The notes beneath the pieces are model-generated. The model saw only the letters and a program-made list of their open reading frames with translations. It was not told the origin of the DNA and did not search any database. Shown here piece after piece: positions 42,259 to 50,164 of a stretch of 64,000 nucleotides of DNA. The stretch comes from Planococcus soli. GTDB lineage: Bacteria; Bacillota; Bacilli; Bacillales_A; Planococcaceae. A program made the translations under genes and the position numbers. The DNA lies in contig NZ_WXYN01000008.1 in assembly GCF_016881065.1 (NCBI RefSeq), forward strand, positions 69,381-133,380, read 5' to 3'. The first letter of the stretch is position 1, and every line of letters starts with the position of its first letter.

Positions 42259-42798
42259 ATGTTCGTATATAAGATTGATGAAGATTTATCCCTCAAAATT
42301 CAGGAAATGCGTGACGCTGAACGAATTTTCGAACTGACCGACTCATCCCGGGAATATTTGAAAGAATGGCTGCCATGGCTGGCGTTTACAAATGAATTGC
42401 AGGACACAAAAGATTTTATCAAATCCGGAAGCAGCAATTTTGTTGAAGGCAAAAGCCTCGGTGCAGTTATTCTCTACAAAGGAGAAATTGTTGGGATTGG
42501 CGGTTTCAATAATATCAACCATGCCAACAAAACGGCGTACATTGGCTACTGGCTTGGCCAGGAATACCAGGGCAAAGGCATCATGACCCGTGTAGCCAAA
42601 GCTTTGACCGATTACGCGCTGACTGATCTTCAGCTCAATAAAGTTGAAATCCGCGCAGCGGCCGAGAACCACAAAAGCCGCAGCATTCCGGAACGCCTCG
42701 GCTACACCGAAGAAGGCACCATCCGCCAAGCTGAATGGCTGCACGACCATTACGTCGACCATGTGGTTTATGGCATGCTGGCTTCTGAATGGAAATAA
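42259..42798 (+). CDS. GNAT acetyltransferase, RimL/YdaF-like
   Basis: 179 residues from ATG 42259 (AAAGGAGG 9 bases upstream). RimJ/RimL pattern: SREYLKEWLPWL near the N-terminus, NKTAYIGYWLGQEYQGKGIMTRVAKALTDYA (acetyl-CoA loop Q-x-x-G-x-G/A as QEYQGKG), and NHKSRSIPERLGYTEEG, with VVYGMLASEW at the C-terminus. It acetylates a protein N-terminus or a small amine; the substrate is unknown. Its TAA stop lies inside the head of a dispersed repeat. It is monocistronic by the terminator at 42863. Confidence 0.9.
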   Translation: MFVYKIDEDLSLKIQEMRDAERIFELTDSSREYLKEWLPWLAFTNELQDTKDFIKSGSSNFVEGKSLGAVILYKGEIVGIGGFNNINHANKTAYIGYWLGQEYQGKGIMTRVAKALTDYALTDLQLNKVEIRAAAENHKSRSIPERLGYTEEGTIRQAEWLHDHYVDHVVYGMLASEWK

Positions 42799-42850
42799 GA
42801 AAAGTGAAAGCAGCCGTTTAGCTCCGACAATAAGAAAAGCGGAAGCGCTC
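42796..42850 (+). repeat. Truncated copy of the dispersed repeat
   Basis: AATAAGAAAAGTGAAAGCAG... followed by a second repeat head (AATAAGAAAAGCGGAAGC) 38 bases later; the body between the two heads is missing. It overlaps the GNAT stop codon. Confidence 0.75.
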
Positions 42851-42862
42851 ACAAAAAAACCC

Positions 42863-42896
42863 AGCAAAGCAGCCCACACGCTGCTTTGCTTTTTTT
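42863..42896 (+). terminator. Terminator of the GNAT gene
   Basis: AGCAAAGCAGC-CCACAC-GCTGCTTTGCT followed by T6. Confidence 0.92.
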
Positions 42897-42954
42897 GAAA
42901 TGAGCGTAGAATACAAAGTAACAGGAGGCTTTTATTCGATTGGAGGGAATGCAA

Positions 42955-43680
42955 ATGGACAGCAGCATCTCCATCAACAAGCTCAGCAAAGTTTACGGCA
43001 AGACATCTGTGCTTCGTGAAGTGGATCTGCAAGTTGCAGGCGGCGAGGTTTTTGGGTTGATTGGACCATCGGGTTCGGGAAAAACGACTTTGGTGAAGAT
43101 GATCGTCGGCATCGATTCGCCGAGCGGCGGCACGGTAGATGTGCTCGGCAAACGGGTGCCGAATCTTTCGCTGCTCCAGGACATTGGCTATATGGCGCAA
43201 TCGGACGCGCTGTATCCGGAATTGACCGGACGGGAAAATTTAAGCTTTTTCGCTTCATTGTACAAAATGAAAAAGACGGTTCTGAAAGAAAGAATTGCCT
43301 ATGCGGCCGATTTGGTCCAGCTGACTAATGAACTGGGCAAGAAAGTCTCGGCTTATTCAGGCGGCATGAAGCGGCGATTGTCGCTGGCCATTGCGCTGGT
43401 TCATGATCCGCAAATCCTGATTCTCGACGAACCGACCGTCGGCATTGACCCGGAACTTCGGTTATCCATCTGGAGAGAGTTGATGCTTTTGAAAAGGGAG
43501 CAGGGCAAGACCATCATCGTCACGACGCATGTCATGGACGAAGCGGAAAAATGCGACCGCATTGCCATGGTCCGTGAAGGCGGGATTCTGGCAGCCGGTA
43601 CACCGGAAGAATTAAAGCTGGCTTACGGTGCGGCAGATTTGGAAGGCGTCTTTTTGCAGGCAGGGAGGAATGCGCGATGA
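42955..43680 (+). CDS. ABC transporter ATPase (ABC-2 exporter)
   Basis: 241 residues from ATG 42955 (GGAGGG 7 bases upstream). Walker A GPSGSGKTT, signature YSGGMKRRL, Walker B ILILDEPTVGID and the H-loop TTHVMDE are intact. It belongs to the drug/lantibiotic-type DrrA-like ATPases. It overlaps the permease by 4 bases (ATGA). The pair is a half-size exporter: the ATPase powers the ABC-2 membrane protein. Substrate unknown; it may be a lipid, peptide or drug. Confidence 0.95.
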   Translation: MDSSISINKLSKVYGKTSVLREVDLQVAGGEVFGLIGPSGSGKTTLVKMIVGIDSPSGGTVDVLGKRVPNLSLLQDIGYMAQSDALYPELTGRENLSFFASLYKMKKTVLKERIAYAADLVQLTNELGKKVSAYSGGMKRRLSLAIALVHDPQILILDEPTVGIDPELRLSIWRELMLLKREQGKTIIVTTHVMDEAEKCDRIAMVREGGILAAGTPEELKLAYGAADLEGVFLQAGRNAR

Positions 43681-44699
43681 GAGTCCTGGTTTTGATCAAA
43701 CGCATCATGCTGCAGCTGCTGCGCGACAAACGGACGATGGCGCTGCTGTTTTTTGCACCGCTCATTGTTTTGACCTTGATGTATTTCTTTTTTAACGGCG
43801 ACAATGACAACCCGCAGCTTGGGGTGGTCGGAGGCAATGAACAGCTCGTCGCTGCGTTGGAAAATGCATCGATTGATGTGGTTTCTTATGATGAAGCTGA
43901 CGATCAAACCATTATCGCTGATGAGTTGGACGGTTTGTTGGAAATAAGTGAAGGCGATTTCCAAATTACGCTGGAAAATAACGACCCAAGCACATCCCGG
44001 GCGTTGTTGATGCAGGTTACGCAAGCCGCATCGATGCAAGCCGGAGCCGGCGCACCTGCGAGCATCGATGCGGAATACATTTATGGGGATGCGGAAACTG
44101 AATTTTTTGATGTTCTTGGTCCAATCCTGGTCGGCTTTTTTGTGTTCTTTTTCGTGTTTTTGATTTCTGGAATCGGATTATTGAAAGAGCGGGTGTCTGG
44201 AACGCTGGAGCGGTTGCTCGCGACGCCAATCCGGCGCTGGGAAATTGTGCTGGCCTATCTGACCGGCTTTGGCATTTTCGCCATCATCCAGACCATCATC
44301 GTCGTATTCTACTCGATTCAAGTATTGGACATGGTCATGGTTGGACAGGTTTGGCACGTCATCGTTGTCAACCTGATGCTGGCTTTAGTAGCGCTGTCGC
44401 TCGGCATTTTGCTGTCGACTTTTGCATCTTCTGAATTCCAGATGGTGCAGTTTATTCCGATCGTCGTCGTTCCGCAAATCTTTTTTGCCGGCATCATCCC
44501 GCTGGAGGGCATGGCTGACTGGCTGCAAAACGTCAGCCGCATCATGCCGCTGTATTACGCGGCCGATGCCTTGAAAGCCATCATGTACAGAGGGGAAGGG
44601 TTGGCGGATGTGTCCGGCAATTTGCTGGCGCTTGCTGCGTTTGCCGCGGTTTTCATCTTCCTGAACATCATTGCCTTGAAGCGCAGCCGGAAATTATGA
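43677..44699 (+). CDS. ABC-2 family permease
   Basis: 340 residues. TM1 (TMALLFFAPLIVLTLMYFFF), a large extracellular domain (about residues 42-140) and five C-terminal membrane segments. The permease family motif is FISGIGLLKERVSGTLERLLATPIRRWEIVLAY, and the end FIFLNIIALKRSRKL is basic. It works with the ATPase upstream. The gene is followed by a terminator and then the array D element. Confidence 0.93.
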   Translation: MRVLVLIKRIMLQLLRDKRTMALLFFAPLIVLTLMYFFFNGDNDNPQLGVVGGNEQLVAALENASIDVVSYDEADDQTIIADELDGLLEISEGDFQITLENNDPSTSRALLMQVTQAASMQAGAGAPASIDAEYIYGDAETEFFDVLGPILVGFFVFFFVFLISGIGLLKERVSGTLERLLATPIRRWEIVLAYLTGFGIFAIIQTIIVVFYSIQVLDMVMVGQVWHVIVVNLMLALVALSLGILLSTFASSEFQMVQFIPIVVVPQIFFAGIIPLEGMADWLQNVSRIMPLYYAADALKAIMYRGEGLADVSGNLLALAAFAAVFIFLNIIALKRSRKL

Positions 44700-44706
44700 A
44701 AAAAAT

Positions 44707-44737
44707 AGAGGCTGTCGCTGCGGTGGACAGCTCTTTT
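44707..44737 (+). terminator. Terminator after the ABC-2 operon
   Basis: AGAG-GCTGTC pairs with GACAG-CTCT and is followed by T4. Confidence 0.75.
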
Positions 44738-44794
44738 GCACAATGAAGTTTAGCTTTTGATGACTCTTTAGGTTAAAGCGGGAAACTTAATGAG

Positions 44795-45250
44795 GTCAGC
44801 AATTCCAGGTAGTGAAAGGCAGTTCGCGCAGGCGAACTGCTTCTTTTTGCGGGCTTGAATTGAGTATGGGTGGGAGTAGCAGGAAAACGGTTTAAGCAGA
44901 AACTTCAAATGCTCATGCAGCCCCTCGCTCAGTTTATAAATCGCCATATTGATCATCTCTTGAATGGGAAAACTGTGCGAATCCATGTAAGGATGCAAAA
45001 GGTTCAGGTAGCCGCTTCGAAAAGTCACGTAGCGATCCGGAACTTTCATGTAGCAATGTGAAATTCGTGTAAGGATGCAAAAGGTTCATGTAGCCGCCTC
45101 GAAAAGTCACGTAGCGATCCGGAACTTTCATGTAGCAACACAAAATTCATGTAAGAACGCCGATCCTTCATGTAGCCAACTAAATTCGTCACTTTGAAAA
45201 ACCAAACCATCACCTAGAAACCCAAACCATCCATATAGAATTCAAAAATC
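44795..45250. repeat. Element D: hairpin plus 21-base repeats in an 82-base higher-order unit
   Basis: It starts with a conserved hairpin (GCAGTTCGC/GCGAACTGC, 44819-44840) with T-rich tail, then about 130 bases, then an array with GTA anchors at 44986, 45007, 45028, 45049, 45068, 45089, 45110, 45131, 45150 and 45171 (steps 21, 21, 21, 19). The 82-base unit repeats at 44986, 45068 and 45150. Core TTCATGTAGC. Diverged units reach 45240. The rest of the 646-base gap to 45345 holds no other gene I can support. Confidence 0.9.
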
Positions 45251-45345
45251 CTCGCTAACAGCTACCTCTATCGGGCTACATTTGATAAAATTAACGTGCA
45301 GAGAAATTTTAGCCATTCGCAGTACCTAAAGGAGAGAATAATAGC

Positions 45346-45630
45346 ATGAAATACTTTTTAATTGGAATTCTTATCGCCTTGGCAGGTGTGTTGGTTGCTT
45401 ATGTGACGGACGATTGGTCATTGGTTTTCGTTATTAGCGGCCTGGCTGCCGGCATCGCATTGATTTGGGGCGTGTTGGCACTGGGGACAGGCAAGAACAA
45501 GTCGACGAGAACGACAAGTTCAGAAAAACGCCGGGAAAAGCAGCAGCGCGTTGCAAAAATGAAGAATGCAGTATTAGTAGCTGTACCGAATATCATCGCG
45601 GTCATCGTTAACTTGACGATGATTTCATAA
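45346..45630 (+). CDS. Small membrane protein, DUF5316-like
   Basis: 94 residues: two N-terminal hydrophobic segments (FLIGILIALAGVLVAYV, LVFVISGLAAGIALIWGVLAL), a basic, Ser/Thr-rich loop (KNKSTRTTSSEKRREKQQR) and a third segment (NAVLVAVPNIIAVIVNLTMI). This fits DUF5316, a family of small Bacillales membrane proteins without known function. AAAGGAGAG precedes the ATG. The methyltransferase starts 18 bases after its stop, so the two are likely cotranscribed. Confidence 0.8.
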   Translation: MKYFLIGILIALAGVLVAYVTDDWSLVFVISGLAAGIALIWGVLALGTGKNKSTRTTSSEKRREKQQRVAKMKNAVLVAVPNIIAVIVNLTMIS

Positions 45631-45648
45631 AGCGGATGGGGTGAGGAG

Positions 45649-46401
45649 TTGTTAGGGTACTACAGCAGATTGTCATCGGAAGTTTACGATCTCGATAAAC
45701 CGATCGGCAGTTCATTCGGGGACATCGAATATTACATGGAGCGGCTGGCTTCGTGCAAAGGGCGCATCCTGGAGCCGGCAGCGGGGACGGGGCGCATGCT
45801 CGTGCCGCTGTTGGAACAGGGATTTCAAGTTGACGGTTTTGATGTGTCTGATGAGATGCTCGAAGTGTGCCGGGCCAATTGCAAGGAGCGGGGACTGGCA
45901 CCAAAGTTGTTTAACGCAAAAATGGAGTCGTTCTCGATCGAAGCAAGATACGCAGCGATCGTCATTCCGACAGGGACGTTCCTTTTGCTCCATGAACGCG
46001 AAGGGTCGCTTCAGGCTTTGCAAAATTTCCATCACCATCTGGAGACAGGCGGCCGTTTGATTGTTGATTTGCATGTGCCAGCTAACATCGAACTCGAAAA
46101 AACTTCGACGCGGACGTGGCAAGCCATCAATGGCGACACATTGACCGTCGAAAGCAAAAAAGTCGAAGTGGACTGGATCCGGCAATATTTTGTTTCGCAG
46201 GGTCGCTATGAACGCTGGCAAGAAGGCCGGCTGATTGAAACTGAACTTGAGCGTTATCCCATGCGCTGGTATGGCGTTGAGGAATTCAGGGCTATCCTTG
46301 AAAAGGTAGGCTTCAGCAATATCAGCATTTCAACTGGCTATCAATTTGGCAAGTACCCCCCCAATGCAGACGCAATCATTACTTTTGAAGCAACGAAATA
46401 G
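45649..46401 (+). CDS. Class I SAM-dependent methyltransferase
   Basis: 250 residues. SAM-binding motif I is GRILEPAAGTGRMLVPLLE, then VDGFDVSDEML (acidic motif II), and a C-terminal GVEEFRAILEKVGFSN. Methyltransf_25-type fold. The start is TTG 45649, with GGGGTGAGGAG directly upstream; a downstream TTG at 45667 is a second option. No target is evident. It is ended by a terminator, and beyond it two dispersed repeats in the opposite orientation. Confidence 0.88.
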   Translation: MLGYYSRLSSEVYDLDKPIGSSFGDIEYYMERLASCKGRILEPAAGTGRMLVPLLEQGFQVDGFDVSDEMLEVCRANCKERGLAPKLFNAKMESFSIEARYAAIVIPTGTFLLLHEREGSLQALQNFHHHLETGGRLIVDLHVPANIELEKTSTRTWQAINGDTLTVESKKVEVDWIRQYFVSQGRYERWQEGRLIETELERYPMRWYGVEEFRAILEKVGFSNISISTGYQFGKYPPNADAIITFEATK

Positions 46402-46434
46402 AAAAAACGAGGCGGATTGCGCCTCGTTTTTTCG
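46402..46434. terminator. Terminator of the methyltransferase
   Basis: AAAAAACGAGGCG-GATTG-CGCCTCGTTTTTT, a strong bidirectional hairpin directly after the stop. Confidence 0.92.
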
Positions 46435-46460
46435 TGGTTAAAATATGTGGTTTTTAATTT

Positions 46461-46584
46461 ATTGTCCAGACTCCGGCGCCCAGCTCTTCGGGATATAAGC
46501 CACTCTGGCTGTGCGGCTGAAAACATGCCGCTTCGCCAGATCGTCTTACCCCTGTCAGAGCTGAACAGGCGCCTCCGCTTTTCT
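46461..46584 (-). repeat. Dispersed repeat, variant type 2
   Basis: It reads on the minus strand: it shares the repeat head (GAAAAGCGGAGGC) and tail (GGAGTCTGGACAATA) with the copies at 12.2 kb but has a different body, containing GCCTGTTCAGCTCTGACAGG and a later hairpin region. Confidence 0.8.
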
Positions 46585-46586
46585 CT

Positions 46587-46712
46587 ATTGTCCAGACTCC
46601 AGCGGCCAGCCCCTCGAGTCGCTTCAGCCTTACTGGAAATGGCTGAAGAACGCCATTACCTGCAAGGCTTCCAGCGCTAGTCGGGGCTACACGGCTGCCT
46701 CCGCTTTTCGTT
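46587..46712 (-). repeat. Dispersed repeat, type 1
   Basis: Minus-strand copy of the 12.3-kb unit (AGCGCTGGAAGCCTTGC, TTCTTCAGCC, CGACTCGAGGGGCTGGCC). It begins at the TAA stop of the minus-strand DUF1801 gene and joins the type 2 unit head-to-tail. Confidence 0.85.
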
Positions 46713-47067
46713 ATTTCCTATTCAATTCCACCGCATCCCAAATCAGCAGCTTCAGTTCATCAGCCCGTATTTCGTCGGTCCGGTTCAGCCGTACGTGGCG
46801 CATTTTCTTGCCATCGCCTTCCAACAGATTGGACTCGTCGCGAAGTTCCGAGCCGCGGTAAAACCCGAAGTTGACATGGCCTTTGGCAGTCTGCATATAG
46901 CATACGAGACCCTCTTTGGCATAACTCGGATTGGCCCACTTAAAGCCCTCGTCGATTTCTGGATAAGCTTCAAATACCAACGTGCGCAGCTGCTCGACGA
47001 TTTCCTGTGTCGGACTTTCCAGCCCTTCGATAAATGTATCTACTTGCGGATCTTTGATCGGATGCAT
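46711..47067 (-). CDS. DUF1801 (YdhG-like) protein
   Basis: 118 residues from ATG 47067 (GGGGAGT upstream). DUF1801 pattern: QEIVEQLRTLVFEAYPEIDEGFKWANPSYAKEGLVCYMQ, then GHVNFGFYRGSEL and a C-terminal helical segment (LIWDAVELNRK). It is a soluble alpha-beta protein of unknown function with an iron-chaperone-like fold described for the frataxin-type relatives; I do not infer a role. It starts 13 bases after the XRE-cupin stop on the same strand, so the two are probably one transcript. Confidence 0.85.
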   Translation of the reverse strand: MHPIKDPQVDTFIEGLESPTQEIVEQLRTLVFEAYPEIDEGFKWANPSYAKEGLVCYMQTAKGHVNFGFYRGSELRDESNLLEGDGKKMRHVRLNRTDEIRADELKLLIWDAVELNRK

Positions 47068-47080
47068 AAATGGACTCCCC

Positions 47081-47599
47081 TTAATTCGTTTTGGATGATA
47101 CCAGTAAAAAACGTACATCTTGCTCCGTTAAGTTGAACCAATAATGTTTTTTGCGCGCATCGAACATGGTCGATTGCTGCGGCGCGAGCTCGGTGCGTTC
47201 GCCGTCGACTTCAACCGTCAACATCCCATCCACGACGAATAAAAACTCATAGCCGCTGTGTGCAAAGGCATTGCCCTTTGAATCGCCGGGTTTTAATGTC
47301 ACCAGCATCGGGACGAAATTGGCTTCTTTAACGCCATGCGACAAGTCCTTGTAATAAAACTGTTCCAGGCGCGCAGCCCAATCAATTTCCTCGGTTTCAT
47401 TCGCAAAAAACAGGCTGGGATCGACGTTCAGGGCATCTGCTATTTTGCGCAGCGATTCCAGCGTCACACTTGATTTGCCGCGCTCGACTTGCGACAGGAA
47501 GCTGATGGAGACATCGGTCTGTTCCGCCAGCTCCTTCAAGGTCATCTTCCGTTCCTTGCGAAGGCTTTTTAATGTAATCCCAATTGTTCCGTCCGACAT
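47081..47599 (-). CDS. XRE-family regulator with cupin domain
   Basis: 172 residues from ATG 47599. HTH_3 domain (LKSLRKERKMTLKELAEQTDVSISFLSQVERGKSS) followed by a cupin_2 barrel (about 95-165; AHSGYEFLFVVDGMLTVEVDGE). This PuuR-type architecture usually controls amino-acid, polyamine or betaine use, with the cupin as ligand pocket. It is divergent from an MHS transporter and an ornithine-cyclodeaminase-like enzyme, which are its likely targets. The intergenic region of 160 bases holds the promoter at 47676. Confidence 0.92.
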   Translation of the reverse strand: MSDGTIGITLKSLRKERKMTLKELAEQTDVSISFLSQVERGKSSVTLESLRKIADALNVDPSLFFANETEEIDWAARLEQFYYKDLSHGVKEANFVPMLVTLKPGDSKGNAFAHSGYEFLFVVDGMLTVEVDGERTELAPQQSTMFDARKKHYWFNLTEQDVRFLLVSSKTN

Positions 47600-47675
47600 G
47601 CAGAAACCCCACTTTGCTAAATGTTCTGCCCTCATCATACCGTACATGAGGATGAAATAAAATTGTGACAGGTTG

Positions 47676-47704
47676 TTGACAGAATATTGCTAACTGACTA
47701 AACT
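47676..47704 (+). promoter_or_regulatory. Promoter of the MHS-OCD operon
   Basis: TTGACA (47676-47681), 17-base spacer, TAAACT (47699-47704). TTGTGACA at 47663 is a repeat of the -35 region and may be a regulator site. Confidence 0.65.
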
Positions 47705-47759
47705 GTTGAAAAGGGAGAATTAAAGTGTCACTTCAATTTATTCACAAGGGGGAATTGGG

Positions 47760-49070
47760 ATGGATAAAAAGCAAACACGCAAAGTATTAACGGCAAGTCT
47801 TGTGGGGAGTTCGATTGAATGGTTTGATTATTTTCTGTACGGGACAATGGCGGCATTGGTGTTTAACCAATTGTTTTTCGTCAATGAAGATCCAACGGTC
47901 GGGCTGATGCTCGCTTACGCATCTTTCGCGCTATCATTCTTTATCCGTCCATTTGGCGGCATCATCTTCAGCCATATCGGCGACCGGATCGGCCGCAAAA
48001 AAACATTGGTCATCACTTTGAGCTTGATGGGGTTTGCGACATTCGCCATGGGGCTTCTGCCGACCTATCAGGCAATCGGTGTCGCAGCGCCAATCTTGCT
48101 GATTTCGCTTCGCCTGATCCAAGGGCTTGGCATTGGCGGCGAATGGGGAGGGGCATTACTCCTCGCAACAGAATATGCACCACCTGAAAGACGCGGATTT
48201 TTCGGCAGCATCCCGCAGATGGGCGTGACGATCGGAATGGTCATGGGCACCTTGGCGCTGTACGTCATGACGCTGTTGCCGGAAGCGGCATTCATGAGCT
48301 GGGGCTGGCGCGTACCATTTATCCTGAGTGCATTTCTAGTGGTCTTTGGTCTTTGGATCCGTAAAGGCATCGATGAAACACCCGAGTTCAAGGCGGTTCA
48401 GGCATCCGGTGAAATTCCGAAGCTGCCAATCGTTGATACCTTGAAATACCATTGGCGTGAAGTGCTGATTGCTATTGGGGCAAAGGTTGTCGAAACGGCT
48501 CCATTTTATATTTTCGGTACTTTCGTAGTATCATATGCAACAACCAACCTCGAATTCTCGAGAACAGCCACATTGGCCGCAGTCATGATTGCGACCGTCA
48601 TCACGACCATTTTGATTCCAATCATGGGTGCTTTATCTGACCGTGTCGGACGCAAAAAAATGTACATTACGGGGTCAGTCGCAATGGCGCTGTTCGCCTT
48701 TCCGTATTTCTGGATGCTGCAGCAAGGATCTGTAACATTATTGATTGTCGCCACGATCATCGGCCTTGGCATCATCTGGGCACCGATTACAGCAGTTCTC
48801 GGCACGATGTTCTCGGAAATTTTCGATGCTAAAGTGCGCTATACTGGTGTGACATTGGGTTACCAGATTGGTGCAGCCTTAGCAGGAGGAACGGCGCCTT
48901 TAGTTGCGACATTCCTGCTCGCCACATTCGATAATTCGTATGTGCCAGTTGCGCTTTACATTATTCTGACGGCGGTCATTTCGCTGCTGTCCATTTGGGC
49001 AGTGAAAGACTTGAGCGGCAAACAGGGACAACCCGCACCGAAATTAGTGGCAAAAGAAAGCCGTGGTTAA
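47760..49070 (+). CDS. MHS family (metabolite:H+) transporter
   Basis: 436 residues. MHS signatures: SSIEWFDYFLYGTMAALVF at TM1, FIRPFGGIIFSHIGDRIGRKKTL at TM2-3, and RLIQGLGIGGEWGGALLLATEYAP at TM4. This is the ProP/ShiA-like group that takes up proline, betaine, shikimate or similar compounds with H+. It shares a transcript with the ornithine-cyclodeaminase-like gene 27 bases downstream, so the substrate may be a cyclic or linear amino acid. AAGGGGGAATTGGG precedes the ATG. Confidence 0.92.
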   Translation: MDKKQTRKVLTASLVGSSIEWFDYFLYGTMAALVFNQLFFVNEDPTVGLMLAYASFALSFFIRPFGGIIFSHIGDRIGRKKTLVITLSLMGFATFAMGLLPTYQAIGVAAPILLISLRLIQGLGIGGEWGGALLLATEYAPPERRGFFGSIPQMGVTIGMVMGTLALYVMTLLPEAAFMSWGWRVPFILSAFLVVFGLWIRKGIDETPEFKAVQASGEIPKLPIVDTLKYHWREVLIAIGAKVVETAPFYIFGTFVVSYATTNLEFSRTATLAAVMIATVITTILIPIMGALSDRVGRKKMYITGSVAMALFAFPYFWMLQQGSVTLLIVATIIGLGIIWAPITAVLGTMFSEIFDAKVRYTGVTLGYQIGAALAGGTAPLVATFLLATFDNSYVPVALYIILTAVISLLSIWAVKDLSGKQGQPAPKLVAKESRG

Positions 49071-49097
49071 GTGGATCGTTTTTTAGGAGGATTACTC

Positions 49098-50081
49098 ATG
49101 CTTATCATCAACGAACAGCAGATTCAGCAACAATACCTTATGATTGACGCCATCCGTGATGTTGCGGAAATGCTTCGGGCCAAGCAACAGGGCCAGATCA
49201 ACAGTCCGCACCGCACCGTTCTCGATTTTCCGGAACGGCAGGCATCAGCGCTTTATATGCCAAGTGCCGATATGGCGAATAAAATCTCAGGGGTCAAAGT
49301 TGTCACCATCTTCCCGGAAAATCCGGCACAGGGCAAGCCGACCACGCAAGGCGTCATCTTGCTGTCCGACGGCGACAACGGGGAGCATGTCGCAATGATG
49401 ACCGCTTCCTATTTGACCCGCTTGCGCACCGGTGCACTCAGCGGTATCGCAACAGATCTATTGGCGCGCAAGGAAAGCCGCGTGCTGACCGTTATCGGGA
49501 CAGGGGCGATGGCGTTCGAGCAGGTGCTGGGGGTACTGGCAGTTCGGCCGATTGAACAGATCATCCTGGTCAACCGGACACCAGAAAAGGCGGAGCGCTT
49601 TGGCGAAAGCCTCATGGCGTTCGGCATCGAAATTCCCTATACTGTTGAAACCATCGTCTCCTCAGCGGTGCAGCAGGCGGATATCATTTGCTGCGCAACG
49701 CGGTCGAACGAGCCAGTCTTTAATGGAGAAGATTTAAAGCCAGGCACGCATATCAACGGTGTCGGTTCTTACTTGCCGAGCATGCGTGAAATGGACGAAA
49801 CGACCATACTGCGCGCCGACAAAATTGTTGCAGATGACATTGCTGGCGTCAAAGGCGAAGCAGGTGAGCTGATCCATAGCGCAGAAAATGGCACCTGGTC
49901 ATTCGATCAACTGCACGCCGAACTTGGCCAACTGGTTGTCGGAGAAGCTGCCGGGCGCGAGACGGAATCCGAAGTCACTTTCTTTAAATGCGTAGGCGCT
50001 GCCTATTTCGATTTAGCTGTTGCTAAAGGCGTCTACCGCAAAGTAGAGGCGAGTGGAGCGGGTACGGAAGTAGAATTGTAA
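49098..50081 (+). CDS. Ornithine cyclodeaminase / mu-crystallin family protein
   Basis: 327 residues from ATG 49098 (AGGAGG 7 bases upstream). N-terminal [19 protein letters not shown], a dimerisation part, the Rossmann motif [16 protein letters not shown], and [18 protein letters not shown]. The family includes ornithine cyclodeaminase, alanine dehydrogenase and ketimine reductases, all NAD(P)-dependent. Proline formation from ornithine is one option; pipecolate or ketimine reduction are others. It is encoded with the MHS transporter. The terminator at 50097 follows directly. Confidence 0.9.
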   Translation: MLIINEQQIQQQYLMIDAIRDVAEMLRAKQQGQINSPHRTVLDFPERQASALYMPSADMANKISGVKVVTIFPENPAQGKPTTQGVILLSDGDNGEHVAMMTASYLTRLRTGALSGIATDLLARKESRVLTVIGTGAMAFEQVLGVLAVRPIEQIILVNRTPEKAERFGESLMAFGIEIPYTVETIVSSAVQQADIICCATRSNEPVFNGEDLKPGTHINGVGSYLPSMREMDETTILRADKIVADDIAGVKGEAGELIHSAENGTWSFDQLHAELGQLVVGEAAGRETESEVTFFKCVGAAYFDLAVAKGVYRKVEASGAGTEVEL

Positions 50082-50096
50082 ATTTGATTTTAGAAG

Positions 50097-50136
50097 AAAT
50101 CCCGTAAGCAGCTTTTTGCGCTTACGGGATTTTTTA
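50097..50136 (+). terminator. Terminator of the MHS-OCD operon
   Basis: AAATCCCGTAAGC pairs with GCTTACGGGATTT, then T6. Confidence 0.93.
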
Positions 50137-50164
50137 GGTGAAAGTTTTGGTTGTTTAAGAGAAG

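Noticed and set aside
44768-45143. Minus-strand proteins in element D
   Set aside because: They translate the 21-base units; no ribosome site, and the frame breaks at the 19-base steps.
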